Shown: positions 1-8,349 of the stretch, piece after piece | Layout of the letters: every line of letters starts with the position of its first letter | How positions within the stretch are numbered: position 1 is the stretch's first letter | Source of the DNA: Oscillospiraceae bacterium | GTDB taxonomy: Bacteria; Bacillota_A; Clostridia; Oscillospirales; CAG-272 | NCBI GenBank assembly: GCA_015064195.1 | Contig: SVSO01000019.1 | Coordinates: forward strand, 1 to 23,047 | Direction: 5' to 3' | DNA: 23,047 nt | Made by a program: the position numbers and the translations under genes | Notes under the pieces: generated by a model | Seen by the model: the letters and a program-made list of their open reading frames with translations, nothing else | What the model was told of the DNA's origin: nothing | The model's database searches: none

Positions 1-1
1 C

Positions 2-697
2 ACCGCCCATGCCAACGTCTGGCCCATCTTCGGCGGCAAGGCGACCGTTGAGCTTGACGGAACCGCCACCGATCCCGACGGCGACGAGCTGACCTATTCC
101 ATCGACGATACCGCATTCCGTGAGGGGGACTGGGAGCTTGACGGCGACAAGCTGACCGTGAAAAAGTACAGCATCCGCAAAGGCTCCTTCACTGTCCGCG
201 CAACCGATGAAAAGGGCGCATACTGCACCTTCCAGGTGCTGTTCACCTCCACCAATATCGGCATCATCATGCTGATCGCCATCGCAGTGGGCATTATTCT
301 CGTGGTGTCCCTCATTTCCATCAAGATCTACCGCGATTATCTGCGCACCTTCAACGGCGAGATCACCGTGAGAACCGTGGGCGACGGCTATCCCCAGGAG
401 GTCGTGTTCAGCCCCGCCAATTATCCCAGAATGCGCGGCCGCATCTATCTGACCGAGGCGGGATTTGGCCGGTGCGGATTCCACAAAAAGAGCTATTTCC
501 AGGCCTGCGGCAAGAAAAAGCAAGTCTATTTTGTCAGCGCAAAGCCGGTCTACGGCAGCTACAGCGGCAACGGTAAGAAGAAGATCCTGATCACCAGCGA
601 TCTCGGCGATGTGGAGATCTTTGCTCAGCCCGACTGCAAGGAAGGCATCACCGCCGCATTCCACAGCTATATGGCAGATTCCTACGATTATCAATAA
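2..697 (+). CDS. Membrane protein with extracellular cadherin/Ig-like domain, 5'-truncated
   Basis: The frame is open from base 2 with no convincing start, so the N-terminus lies outside the window. The visible part begins with an Ig/cadherin-like segment containing the acidic motif ATDPDGDELTY, typical of calcium-binding cadherin-like repeats. One hydrophobic helix follows (about bases 254-325, IGIIMLIAIAVGIILVVSLI), then a basic stretch, then a cytoplasmic beta-rich domain of about 120 residues. The layout is a type I single-pass protein with the cadherin-like module outside and the beta domain inside. Clostridial proteins of this shape often carry a von Willebrand A domain further N-terminal, but that cannot be seen here. 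It ends in TAA 29 bases before the tubulin-like gene, in the same direction, so it probably shares its transcript. It may be the surface sensor or anchor of the system. The function is inferred only from architecture. Confidence 0.8.
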   Translation, partial: TAHANVWPIFGGKATVELDGTATDPDGDELTYSIDDTAFREGDWELDGDKLTVKKYSIRKGSFTVRATDEKGAYCTFQVLFTSTNIGIIMLIAIAVGIILVVSLISIKIYRDYLRTFNGEITVRTVGDGYPQEVVFSPANYPRMRGRIYLTEAGFGRCGFHKKSYFQACGKKKQVYFVSAKPVYGSYSGNGKKKILITSDLGDVEIFAQPDCKEGITAAFHSYMADSYDYQ

Positions 698-726
698 GTT
701 CCGATTCGGAGAAAGGGTAGAATAAC

Positions 727-3700
727 ATGAATTACAAGCGTTTGTTACTGAGCACCGGCGGCGGCATCATCAGCGAGAATCAGATGGATGAGCAGGCCAA
801 CTGCGCCACCATTGCCATCGGTCTCGGCGGCACGGGCATTGCCTGCCTGCGCAACTTCAAGAGCCAGATCTATTCCCACGTCAGACCGGACAATGACAAC
901 ACCATTGTGCCGAAATATTCCCACATCAAGTTCCTCGCGGTGGATTCCGATGCCACCTCGCTGAACAATGACGGCGACATCAACGGACAGCTGGACCCCA
1001 ACGACGAATTTTTCCCCATTTCCTGCGATGACATCAACGGCCTTATCTCCAACAGCGCCCGCATCGCAAACTCCCCCGAATGCAAATGGCTGCAGACGTT
1101 GGATCCCGAAAAGGGCAAGCAGGGCCTGTCCATTTTCAGCACTACCGCAGGTGCGGGCGGCGTCCGTCAGATCGGCCGTCTGCTGCTGCTTCAGAAATCC
1201 GACCTGTTCGTTCAGCGCGTGGAGCAGATGATCGATGCCGCCACCGCCAATCTGACCGGCGGCTACAGCATCGTCGTCCACATTTTCACCGGTATCGGCG
1301 GCGGAACCGGATCCGGCACCTTCCTTGATGTGTGCTACCTTGTCCGCCATGCACTGGAGCGCAAGACCGTGCTTGGAAAAGCGGCTCTCCTCGGCTATTT
1401 CTTCCTGCCCGACGTGAACCTGAGCCGCCCCAATCTGCCCGATCCGACGCGCCGCTACATCATGGAAAACGGCTTCTCCGCCATGAAGGAGCTGGACTAC
1501 TGCATGAGCTTTGCCGAGAATCACGGCGAGTGGAATCAGACCTATCGCGGCTTCTCGCTGGATCACGTCAAGGATTCGCCGGTGAAGATCGCGCATCTCA
1601 TCTCCGCCAATACCATCAAGGGCGTTCACATCGACGGCAGCAGTGCCTTTGATTACGCCATGAATGTGGTGTCCGATTACGCCATGATGTTCCTCGTCAA
1701 GAACAACGCTTCCTTCGACATCAACTCCCACATCGGCAACTATTTTGCAAATGTGGCGAAGATCCAGAAGCCCAGCGGCGCGAACTATCACTACTGTCTG
1801 CTGGGTGCGGCAAAGGCCGTCGTGCCGATCCGCGAGATCACCACGTACCTCGGCAGCGCACTCTTTGAGCGGATGTCCTACCTCAAGACCCGTCAGCCCG
1901 ACGATCTGGAGACGGAAGCCATCGCCAAGGAGCTGGGACTCACCGGCGATCTCATCCTTGCCGCGCTGAAGCAGGGAAGCCAGCAGATCGGCATGAGCCC
2001 CGAGCTGTTCAACCCCAACGATTACAAGCATATCGCCATCACCGCCGAGGTGGAGGAGGAAGACAACACCGCCCCCGCCGAGCTGCTGGCACCGCTTCGC
2101 AAGGGCCGCGAAAAGCTGCTTGGCAAGGTGCGCGAGAACGGTGCGGCCATGACCAACGACTGGTCGGTGAAGATGCTGAACGGCGATCAGGGCGAAACCT
2201 CCAAGGTCTGCGCAGTTTACAACAAGCTGAAATCCATCGTTGTCGATTCCGCCACCGGCCCGATCTATGCGGCACTGGTGCTCAACGGCGCGGGCAATAA
2301 GAACCTGATCAATATGCTTCAGGGCACGATCCGCGAGTATGATGTGAAGCTGGATCATCTCCGCTCGGATATGGAGCTTCGCTATAAGGCAGTGTACGGT
2401 GCAAAGCGTGCGCTGGCGGACAGCAATATGTTCAACCGCAAGACCAATTTCGCCAATTATGTGGGTGCGCTGGTGCGTTATTTCCGCGATGCCACCGACA
2501 TCACCATCATTGAAGAAGCGAGAAAGGTCACTGTCAAGATCATCGATCAGCTGAAGGAGCTGTACACCCACTTCTACGTCTATTCCGGCGTGGTGGAAAA
2601 CCTCATCGACACCTTCAACGAGAACAAGCGTTACCTCGATTCCGTGGAAAACGGCGCCATCACCGATCCCTTCGTTCAGCAGCTCATCAAGCTGGAGGAC
2701 GTGCGCGATTCCATTGCGGCGACCATCGAAGGCATGGATCTGGCCGGCGAAATGAGCAGCTTCAACGACGAGCTGTTCCGCGACTTTGAGTGCTGGATCA
2801 ACGGCGATGAGAGAAAGATCGCAAAGAAGGTGTCCGAATATCTGCTGGCGCGGTTCAGCGGCTATACCAACAAGACCCTCACCGATTATCTGGAGATCAA
2901 ATTCCAGACAAACGATCCCACGATCCTCACCCAGCGTGTGCAGAATGAGATCCTCGAGCCGCTGAGCAGCATGGCGGATCCCATGTTCTGGATGGGCTCC
3001 CTCATCTCCTCCTCTGTGGTTCAGCCGGTGGGCTATGCATGGGTGCCCAACTCTGCTGCGGTCATCCAGAATGCCATGACCAATCTGGTGGGCACGGCTA
3101 CTCATAAGCATTATCAGATCAACAGCTGTGACATCAGCGACCGCGTATCGCTGGTACTGTGCAGCTGCGGTATGCCCATGTTCGGCTACGCTGGCATCGC
3201 CAACTACAAGAATGAGTATGACAACGCCGTTTCCGTCGGCCGTCACCTCTACGAAGGCACGGACGCCGATCCCCGCGACTGGCGCACACTCAGCGACCTG
3301 CTCCCCTACAGCACCCAGTCCTATCCCACGGAGATCATGAAACAGCGTTCCGCCGCATATGACCGCGCCATCGAGCTTGGCATCATCATCAATGCCCCCG
3401 GCACCGCTGATTGGCGTGCGGCATTCTGGCCGGACATCACCGCGGATCTGGATGCGGCGAAAGCGGCCATTGCAACCGGCGACGTGAATACCATCAATTC
3501 CGCAAAGGCGGCATTTGAAGCGAAGATGGCATCCATTGCCCCCGAACGCTTCACTCTGCTGGTCAATGACGGCGCCATGGGTCACGAGGAGGCAGTACGC
3601 CGCGACCATGTGGTGAATTCCGCCGCACTCAGCGCCAATCTCGCGAAGGAGATCGCAGTCCGGGAATCCGTGCCTGCCATGATCGCGGCACTGGATGAGG

Positions 3701-4155
3701 CAGTCAAGAGCATCAGCATCGGCTTCAATCTCAAGGCGGACTTCAACAATGCCATGATGACCGGTGTGTTCGACTACAAGCATCCGAAGATCACCTACGA
3801 GTACAAGAACGAATTCGGCGTGCCCACCGTGATCACCCTGAGCGAGCCGGCCATGACTCCCTACGGCGCAGTATGCCCCATCTATCAGGCATACAAGACC
3901 TTCGCCGCACTGGATGAAGCAAAGCGCACCTATGCCGGCAATCTGGCAAACGAGCGTCTTGCACTGGCGGATGAGCAGATGAAGGCAAGCTGTGAACAGC
4001 TGTCCCGCATCTTCAACGACAACTATCTGCGTGCAGTGGGCGGCCTTCTGGAAAGCCGCATTGCCGATTCCGACGAGCGAATGGAGATCCAGAAGTTCGT
4101 CTACCAGTTCCGTCAGCTTCTGGCGGACACCAGCGCAACCTATTTCCTGTCCTGA
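727..4155 (+). CDS. Tubulin-like GTPase (FtsZ/tubulin superfamily, large bacterial tubulin-like family)
   Basis: A 1142-aa cytosolic protein. The N-terminal third carries the tubulin/FtsZ nucleotide-binding elements: a first strand and glycine loop GLGGTG (residues 32-37), an AVDSD strand end (71-75), an AGAGGVRQIGR loop (141-151), the tubulin signature GGGTGSG (191-197) after IFTGI, and an FFLPDV strand end (225-230). A possible equivalent of the catalytic T7 loop lies in NNASFDIN. The remaining roughly 800 residues are mostly helical and unlike FtsZ, which is only about 350-400 aa. This matches the large 'tubulin-like' bacterial families proposed to act in membrane remodelling, not cell division. 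ATG at 727 follows a purine-rich GGAGAAAGGG site. It probably binds GTP and may polymerise. It is followed by an intergenic hairpin and then by a possible degenerate relative. Confidence 0.9.
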   Translation: MNYKRLLLSTGGGIISENQMDEQANCATIAIGLGGTGIACLRNFKSQIYSHVRPDNDNTIVPKYSHIKFLAVDSDATSLNNDGDINGQLDPNDEFFPISCDDINGLISNSARIANSPECKWLQTLDPEKGKQGLSIFSTTAGAGGVRQIGRLLLLQKSDLFVQRVEQMIDAATANLTGGYSIVVHIFTGIGGGTGSGTFLDVCYLVRHALERKTVLGKAALLGYFFLPDVNLSRPNLPDPTRRYIMENGFSAMKELDYCMSFAENHGEWNQTYRGFSLDHVKDSPVKIAHLISANTIKGVHIDGSSAFDYAMNVVSDYAMMFLVKNNASFDINSHIGNYFANVAKIQKPSGANYHYCLLGAAKAVVPIREITTYLGSALFERMSYLKTRQPDDLETEAIAKELGLTGDLILAALKQGSQQIGMSPELFNPNDYKHIAITAEVEEEDNTAPAELLAPLRKGREKLLGKVRENGAAMTNDWSVKMLNGDQGETSKVCAVYNKLKSIVVDSATGPIYAALVLNGAGNKNLINMLQGTIREYDVKLDHLRSDMELRYKAVYGAKRALADSNMFNRKTNFANYVGALVRYFRDATDITIIEEARKVTVKIIDQLKELYTHFYVYSGVVENLIDTFNENKRYLDSVENGAITDPFVQQLIKLEDVRDSIAATIEGMDLAGEMSSFNDELFRDFECWINGDERKIAKKVSEYLLARFSGYTNKTLTDYLEIKFQTNDPTILTQRVQNEILEPLSSMADPMFWMGSLISSSVVQPVGYAWVPNSAAVIQNAMTNLVGTATHKHYQINSCDISDRVSLVLCSCGMPMFGYAGIANYKNEYDNAVSVGRHLYEGTDADPRDWRTLSDLLPYSTQSYPTEIMKQRSAAYDRAIELGIIINAPGTADWRAAFWPDITADLDAAKAAIATGDVNTINSAKAAFEAKMASIAPERFTLLVNDGAMGHEEAVRRDHVVNSAALSANLAKEIAVRESVPAMIAALDEAVKSISIGFNLKADFNNAMMTGVFDYKHPKITYEYKNEFGVPTVITLSEPAMTPYGAVCPIYQAYKTFAALDEAKRTYAGNLANERLALADEQMKASCEQLSRIFNDNYLRAVGGLLESRIADSDERMEIQKFVYQFRQLLADTSATYFLS

Positions 4156-4172
4156 TAAGCCATACCGAAACC

Positions 4173-4210
4173 GCGTATTCGCTGCCCCCATATGGGAGCG
4201 GCGAATACGC
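4173..4210 (+). promoter_or_regulatory. Intergenic hairpin after the tubulin-like gene
   Basis: Two perfect 10-base arms, GCGTATTCGC (4173-4182) and GCGAATACGC (4201-4210), can pair, and the interior adds further partial pairing around CCC/GGG. The hairpin sits 17 bases after the tubulin-like stop codon. No T-run follows; the next bases lead straight into the ribosome binding site of the following gene. It is therefore not a canonical intrinsic terminator. It could protect the 3' end of the upstream message or reduce readthrough, so that the possible filament subunit is made in excess over downstream products. The pairing is seen directly; the role is inference. Confidence 0.6.
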
Positions 4211-4219
4211 AATTCATAA

Positions 4220-4237
4220 GAAGGAGAACCGGCCTTG
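4220..4237 (+). promoter_or_regulatory. Ribosome binding site and TTG start of the 618-aa gene
   Basis: An AAGGAG-type site (within GAAGGAGAACC) lies 8 bases before a TTG codon at 4235. No ATG in this frame near the site is as well placed, and the protein sequence from the TTG (METIKELLQ) begins a plausible helix. I therefore take the TTG as the start. Confidence 0.7.
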
Positions 4238-6091
4238 GAAACCATCAAAGAGCTTCTGCAGACCTTGCAGAATGAGCTGGAAAACCGCATCAGCATCGCC
4301 GCCGCCGCCAACAATCGGCCCTATCGCCCCATGGCGATATTTTACGGCGGCAGATGGGCGCATTCCGCCTATCCCCATGTCATGCACGCCATGCAGTTCT
4401 ATTTCAAAAACCGCGCGGGCATCATCTGTCAGTATCTGATGGAGCGCGATGCCATCACGCGGGCGGATGCACCGGATGCGCCGGCCATGTCCGACGACGC
4501 GCTGTGTGAGGATATGAGCCGTATGTTCAACAGCGCGGAAAATTTCGCGAATCTGAAAAAGCTCCAGCTGTGTACCCTGCTTGCGACCCAGGATTATCCC
4601 GATCTGGACAGCTTTATCGCCGCCTTCGGGAAAATGGCGGAGCTGCGGCGAAAGGTGGAAATCCTCTGCGCCAATCCCGACTGTATGACCATCGTTCTGC
4701 TGAATGAGATCGGCATGAACAGCCGGACGGCGGCAGAGATCCGCAGATGGCTGACCGAGCTGTACCGGGAGGAGAATCCCCTCCGCGTACCGCTGATCCT
4801 CCTCTCAAACAAGCTCTCCAACGGCCTCATGATGACCTCACCCGAGCAGGTTCGCGAGAATTATGAGCTGGCGGGCAATCTTCTTGTGCTGGCAAATGAG
4901 AGCGAAGCCTGCAATCTTACCCGCTTTTTCCCCATCGGCTCGGTGAAGCCGGAGCGGTCGGAGATCCTCACCGCGTCCTATCAGCGCATGGAACGCCCCA
5001 ACCGGCAGATCTGTCAGGCGGCGGTGCATGAGCTGGCGGGATGGCTGGAGAAGGCGAAGCTGCAGCATCGCGTACTGGATGCTGCACAGCTGCGGGAACG
5101 GCTGAATCTGGGCAGCGGAAAATTTTCCCTGTTAGAGGATTACATCACCGAGACCATGCCGGACAATCTGTTCCGGCCGGAGGAGCTGGATGCCATGCCC
5201 CGCCGTGCGGCGGCGATGGGACTCAATCTGTCCGCGCTTCGGGCGGATGAGGTGCAGAAGCATACCTTCGGCGCACTGGAGCTGCTGTACACCCAGTTCT
5301 GGAACCGGTTCGTGGAGAGCGGCGAGCTGCATCGGCTCAAGGCGGGATTTGAAAGCCGGCTGGCGGCGTATTTCTGTCAGCAGCTCGGCTTTGATTCCAC
5401 CGCGTCGGACATTTCAACCGCCGATCTGTTCACCTACACCCGCGCAGAGCTTCCCGGAATGGGCGAGGTCGTCAGCACCTATCTGCCAAAACGCCTCCAT
5501 GCGGACATCATAAACGAGATCCTTTCCGATTATCGCTCCGGAAAACACGATCCCCTGCGCGCATACCTCATGAGCGTGGATGAGCGGATGCGCAGCATTT
5601 CCGCTGTCATTTCCGACTTCAACAATACCTACATCGAAAACGAGATCAGCGAATATTATGAGCAGAAGATCGATGTCCAGCTGGGAAGCGGCGACGGTCA
5701 GCGTCTGCTCGCCGAATGCACGTCCATGCAGAACGGCACGTTTGGCGTCCCCGAAATTCTCGCCGCGCTCCGCCGATGCGGTGCCCACCTGTTCGCATCC
5801 GATTCCGTTTATCGGCTCACGCTGGTGGATGAGATGAAGGTGCGCCTCGGCTACGATGAGGTGTCTCTGCTGGACTATATGAAGCACACCATGATCGATA
5901 CGGTGCTGGATCGCCTGCGCCTCCACGGAACGCTCAATCACACGAAGATCTTCTCGGCGATCCTCTACGATCAGAGCGACCGGAGCTTCTGCGATTTCAT
6001 CGAATCTCACGTGGGCGGCTGTACGTTCCTCAACACCGGCGACAAAAATGTCATCAAAAGCGTCCATCTCTACGCGGTCAACCTGATCTGA
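4235..6091 (+). CDS. Unknown 618-aa protein, possible degenerate tubulin-fold partner
   Basis: I recognise no named family. The first 220 residues show a strand/helix rhythm close to that of the tubulin-like protein just upstream: PMAIFYGGRW at 32-41 in place of AIGLGGTG; a strand at 110-116 (LQLCTLL); a helix at 124-144; the strand MTIVLLNEIG at 151-160 where the tubulin has its strand before GGGTGSG; then a helix; and the strand PLILLSNK at 186-193. The phosphate-binding glycine motif itself is absent (MNSRTAA in its place). If this hand comparison holds, it is a nucleotide-free relative that could cap, nucleate or co-assemble with the GTPase. The remaining 400 residues are predicted helical. 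There is no signal peptide or membrane segment. It starts at TTG, 79 bases after the tubulin-like stop, and is on the same strand. An unrelated alpha/beta adaptor is the main alternative. Confidence 0.85.
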   Translation: METIKELLQTLQNELENRISIAAAANNRPYRPMAIFYGGRWAHSAYPHVMHAMQFYFKNRAGIICQYLMERDAITRADAPDAPAMSDDALCEDMSRMFNSAENFANLKKLQLCTLLATQDYPDLDSFIAAFGKMAELRRKVEILCANPDCMTIVLLNEIGMNSRTAAEIRRWLTELYREENPLRVPLILLSNKLSNGLMMTSPEQVRENYELAGNLLVLANESEACNLTRFFPIGSVKPERSEILTASYQRMERPNRQICQAAVHELAGWLEKAKLQHRVLDAAQLRERLNLGSGKFSLLEDYITETMPDNLFRPEELDAMPRRAAAMGLNLSALRADEVQKHTFGALELLYTQFWNRFVESGELHRLKAGFESRLAAYFCQQLGFDSTASDISTADLFTYTRAELPGMGEVVSTYLPKRLHADIINEILSDYRSGKHDPLRAYLMSVDERMRSISAVISDFNNTYIENEISEYYEQKIDVQLGSGDGQRLLAECTSMQNGTFGVPEILAALRRCGAHLFASDSVYRLTLVDEMKVRLGYDEVSLLDYMKHTMIDTVLDRLRLHGTLNHTKIFSAILYDQSDRSFCDFIESHVGGCTFLNTGDKNVIKSVHLYAVNLI

Positions 6092-6132
6092 ATATCGGGC
6101 GGACAGCCATCATATAAATAAGGAAGAACGAT

Positions 6133-6810
6133 ATGTCAATCATTTTCGATAAGCTGAGCGCAGAGCACTGCGCTGTGTTCAACAGTCTGAGCCGGACGAA
6201 GGAAAACTGCACCGCCCGTATCGATCAGAACGGCTGCACCCATCTGCTCCTCCTGCGCTATGACAGCACAAGAGAGCTGGAGCTATGCTCCGAGCAGGTG
6301 ACAAATGCGCTGTTTTCCATGGGCGAGCGGCTGTATGAGAATCGGTTCATCCCCCTGGAGGGCTGCGAAATGTCCGTCAAATGCGTGCCGCTGACGGTGG
6401 GAACGGGAAGCTGTGTCTCCCTGACACTGCCGCCCACACCGGCAAAATACGGCGTGTTCGGCATGATGGCACAGGGCGGCAATTGCGTGATCTATCGCCC
6501 CGCACCCGGCAGCAACATCACCGTGACCTTCACCGTTATCATGGAGATCACCTACACCATCACCCGCTTTATGAAGGAAAAACGCTCGCTGTTCCGCAAA
6601 ACGAAGGAGCCGACGCCCTTCTGGGAGGTGCGCATCACGCCCAACGAATATTACACCGACGGCACCATTTATTATCAGCTGAACGGCGGCACGATGAAAT
6701 ATCCCGTCTCTGCCGAAATGATGCAGTATCCCTTCTACATCCGCTCCGCCGATCCCATGGAGCCGACCTTTTCCGCCGATACTGCCGCAGTCATCATCAA
6801 CAAACAATAA
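6133..6810 (+). CDS. Hypothetical 225-aa cytosolic protein of the GTPase operon
   Basis: Not recognised. The 225-residue product has no signal peptide and no clear membrane helix. Its sequence alternates short hydrophobic and polar residues as beta-rich domains do (for example NITVTFTVIMEITYTI near residues 128-143). All eight cysteines lie in the first 118 residues and none in the remaining 107. The C-terminal half has an aromatic-rich run of strands around PNEYYTDGTIYYQLNGG. It starts 41 bases after the 618-aa gene behind a GGAAGA site and ends 18 bases before the zinc-ribbon GTPase gene, so it is almost surely co-transcribed and is probably a dedicated adaptor or structural part of the system. 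Nothing in the sequence gives a catalytic role. Confidence 0.8.
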   Translation: MSIIFDKLSAEHCAVFNSLSRTKENCTARIDQNGCTHLLLLRYDSTRELELCSEQVTNALFSMGERLYENRFIPLEGCEMSVKCVPLTVGTGSCVSLTLPPTPAKYGVFGMMAQGGNCVIYRPAPGSNITVTFTVIMEITYTITRFMKEKRSLFRKTKEPTPFWEVRITPNEYYTDGTIYYQLNGGTMKYPVSAEMMQYPFYIRSADPMEPTFSADTAAVIINKQ

Positions 6811-6828
6811 CTCAGGAAGGATGTCAAA

Positions 6829-8328
6829 ATGAAAATCACCTGTCCCTACTGTTTTGAAGAATTCGAGGATCATCAGGTTCATTTCCGCATGGAGACCTGC
6901 TTCGGTGAGGGCGAGCTGAACGATCTCGGTCTTCCGCTGGACGAAATTGAGCACATGGACAATTCTCCTGAAAAGGAGGCACTGCTGGCACAGATGGCGG
7001 AGCGTCAGCCCTTTGAAACGGGTCAGAGCAGCCGATATCAGCAGTTCTGGTCCGTCTACGGTGCGACCAGCGAAAAATATACGGATTTCGATCGGCGCGT
7101 CTATCGCTGTGCATCCTATGAGCTGCCGGTCATCGATCCGCTGAATGCGCCGGAGCATTCTTTACGCGCACCGGACGGAAGCCGGGATGTGCTCATCCGC
7201 GACCGGAAATCCGGCATGGTCACGGCGGTCATCGACCGGTTCGGCCATGAGACGAAGCGCCGTGTCTGCCCCCATTGCCACAATCCGCTCCCCCAGAGCT
7301 ACGGCCAGCATGAGGTGAAATTCATCTCGGTTATCGGCGTGTCCGGCTCGGGCAAGACCATCTACATCTCGCAGATGCTCAAATATATGCAGAAATACGC
7401 TTCCTACGCGGGCATGGCGGCCTTCCCGCTCAGCCACGCGGAGAGCGATTTCGTCAACGATAACCCGGTCATTCAGGGCCATCCCCTCGCGCCGTCCAAT
7501 ATGTCCGGCCGCCTGTCTCAGCCCATGTTCTACGATCTCATGTACAAGGATGAGAAAAAGGGCAATGTGACCAACACCATCGTGCTGTTCGACATCGCAG
7601 GCGAGGACTGCATCACGCCGGAAGGTATGCAGCGGTTCGGACGGTTCGTGCGCAATTCCCACGGCATCATTTTCCTGGTCGATCCCCGACAGCTGGGACT
7701 TATCGGCATGACTGGTCAGGTGGATGCGCCGCCCACACAGGTCATCGATGCCATCCACCACATCTGGAACAGCGCCGTGACCATCCCCATGGCAGTCTGC
7801 GTGCCGAAAAGCGATATGTTCTCCCTGCCGGAGACCCATCCCAACGACATCATCCATTCCGACATCACCGTGGAGGATGGGATGCGTTTCAATGCCACCC
7901 AGTACAACCACATCGTCATGCCGCTGAAGAATCTCATTCAGAATGCGGACGGTCTGCCCCTGCTCAACGCGCTCAAGATGAATTTCCCCAACCACAACCT
8001 GTTCGCGTTCTCCTCCATCGGCTGTTCGGTGGAAAAGCGGGACATCGACGGTCTGGAGCGAAGCGTTCCTGTCGGCCCGACCTTCCCGCGCCGCATCGCT
8101 GAGCCGCTTCTGTGGATGTTCTTCAAATTCGGCTACATCCGCTCGGATGTGAAGATCCGCCTGCCCTTCCGCCGGGAATTCCCCGAAATGATCACGGATT
8201 ACGAAAATGCAAGCTTCTTCCAGAAGCTGACGAAAAAATATCCCAAGCGTCCGCTGAACGAATCGGAAAAGCAGGTCTACGATTACGAACAGCGATGCTT
8301 CACGATCCCCGCCGATTCCGCGCAGTAG
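6829..8328 (+). CDS. Zinc-ribbon TRAFAC-type GTPase (double-GTPase-like)
   Basis: A 499-aa protein. The N-terminus has C5-x2-C8 with H15/H18 and C24 nearby, and a second CPHC pair at 147-150, consistent with one or two zinc-binding ribbons. The GTPase core follows: Walker A/G1 GVSGSGKT (170-177), G3 DIAGE (255-259) after the strand NTIVLF, and a G4-like PKSD (326-329) in place of the usual N/TKxD. This order of zinc ribbon then P-loop, with a partner resembling GAP1 encoded next door, fits the double-GTPase (DO-GTPase) families described from conflict-system genomics. I cannot separate DO-GTPase1 from DO-GTPase2 by eye. It is probably a switch that controls the other components. ATG is preceded by AGGAAGG. 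No membrane segment is seen. Confidence 0.85.
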   Translation: MKITCPYCFEEFEDHQVHFRMETCFGEGELNDLGLPLDEIEHMDNSPEKEALLAQMAERQPFETGQSSRYQQFWSVYGATSEKYTDFDRRVYRCASYELPVIDPLNAPEHSLRAPDGSRDVLIRDRKSGMVTAVIDRFGHETKRRVCPHCHNPLPQSYGQHEVKFISVIGVSGSGKTIYISQMLKYMQKYASYAGMAAFPLSHAESDFVNDNPVIQGHPLAPSNMSGRLSQPMFYDLMYKDEKKGNVTNTIVLFDIAGEDCITPEGMQRFGRFVRNSHGIIFLVDPRQLGLIGMTGQVDAPPTQVIDAIHHIWNSAVTIPMAVCVPKSDMFSLPETHPNDIIHSDITVEDGMRFNATQYNHIVMPLKNLIQNADGLPLLNALKMNFPNHNLFAFSSIGCSVEKRDIDGLERSVPVGPTFPRRIAEPLLWMFFKFGYIRSDVKIRLPFRREFPEMITDYENASFFQKLTKKYPKRPLNESEKQVYDYEQRCFTIPADSAQ

Positions 8329-8349
8329 TGCCGAAAGGAGACAAAGATT

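Noticed and set aside
4173..4210. Intrinsic terminator after the tubulin-like gene
   Set aside because: The stem is good, but no T-run follows and a ribosome binding site begins within about 10 bases, so it was called a regulatory hairpin.
745..4314. 1189-codon open frame on the - strand across the tubulin-like gene
   Set aside because: It mirrors the + strand gene codon by codon, has His/Gly/Ala-rich composition without domains, and lacks a ribosome binding site. The + strand frame has GLGGTG and GGGTGSG motifs. It is a product of the strong third-position G/C bias.
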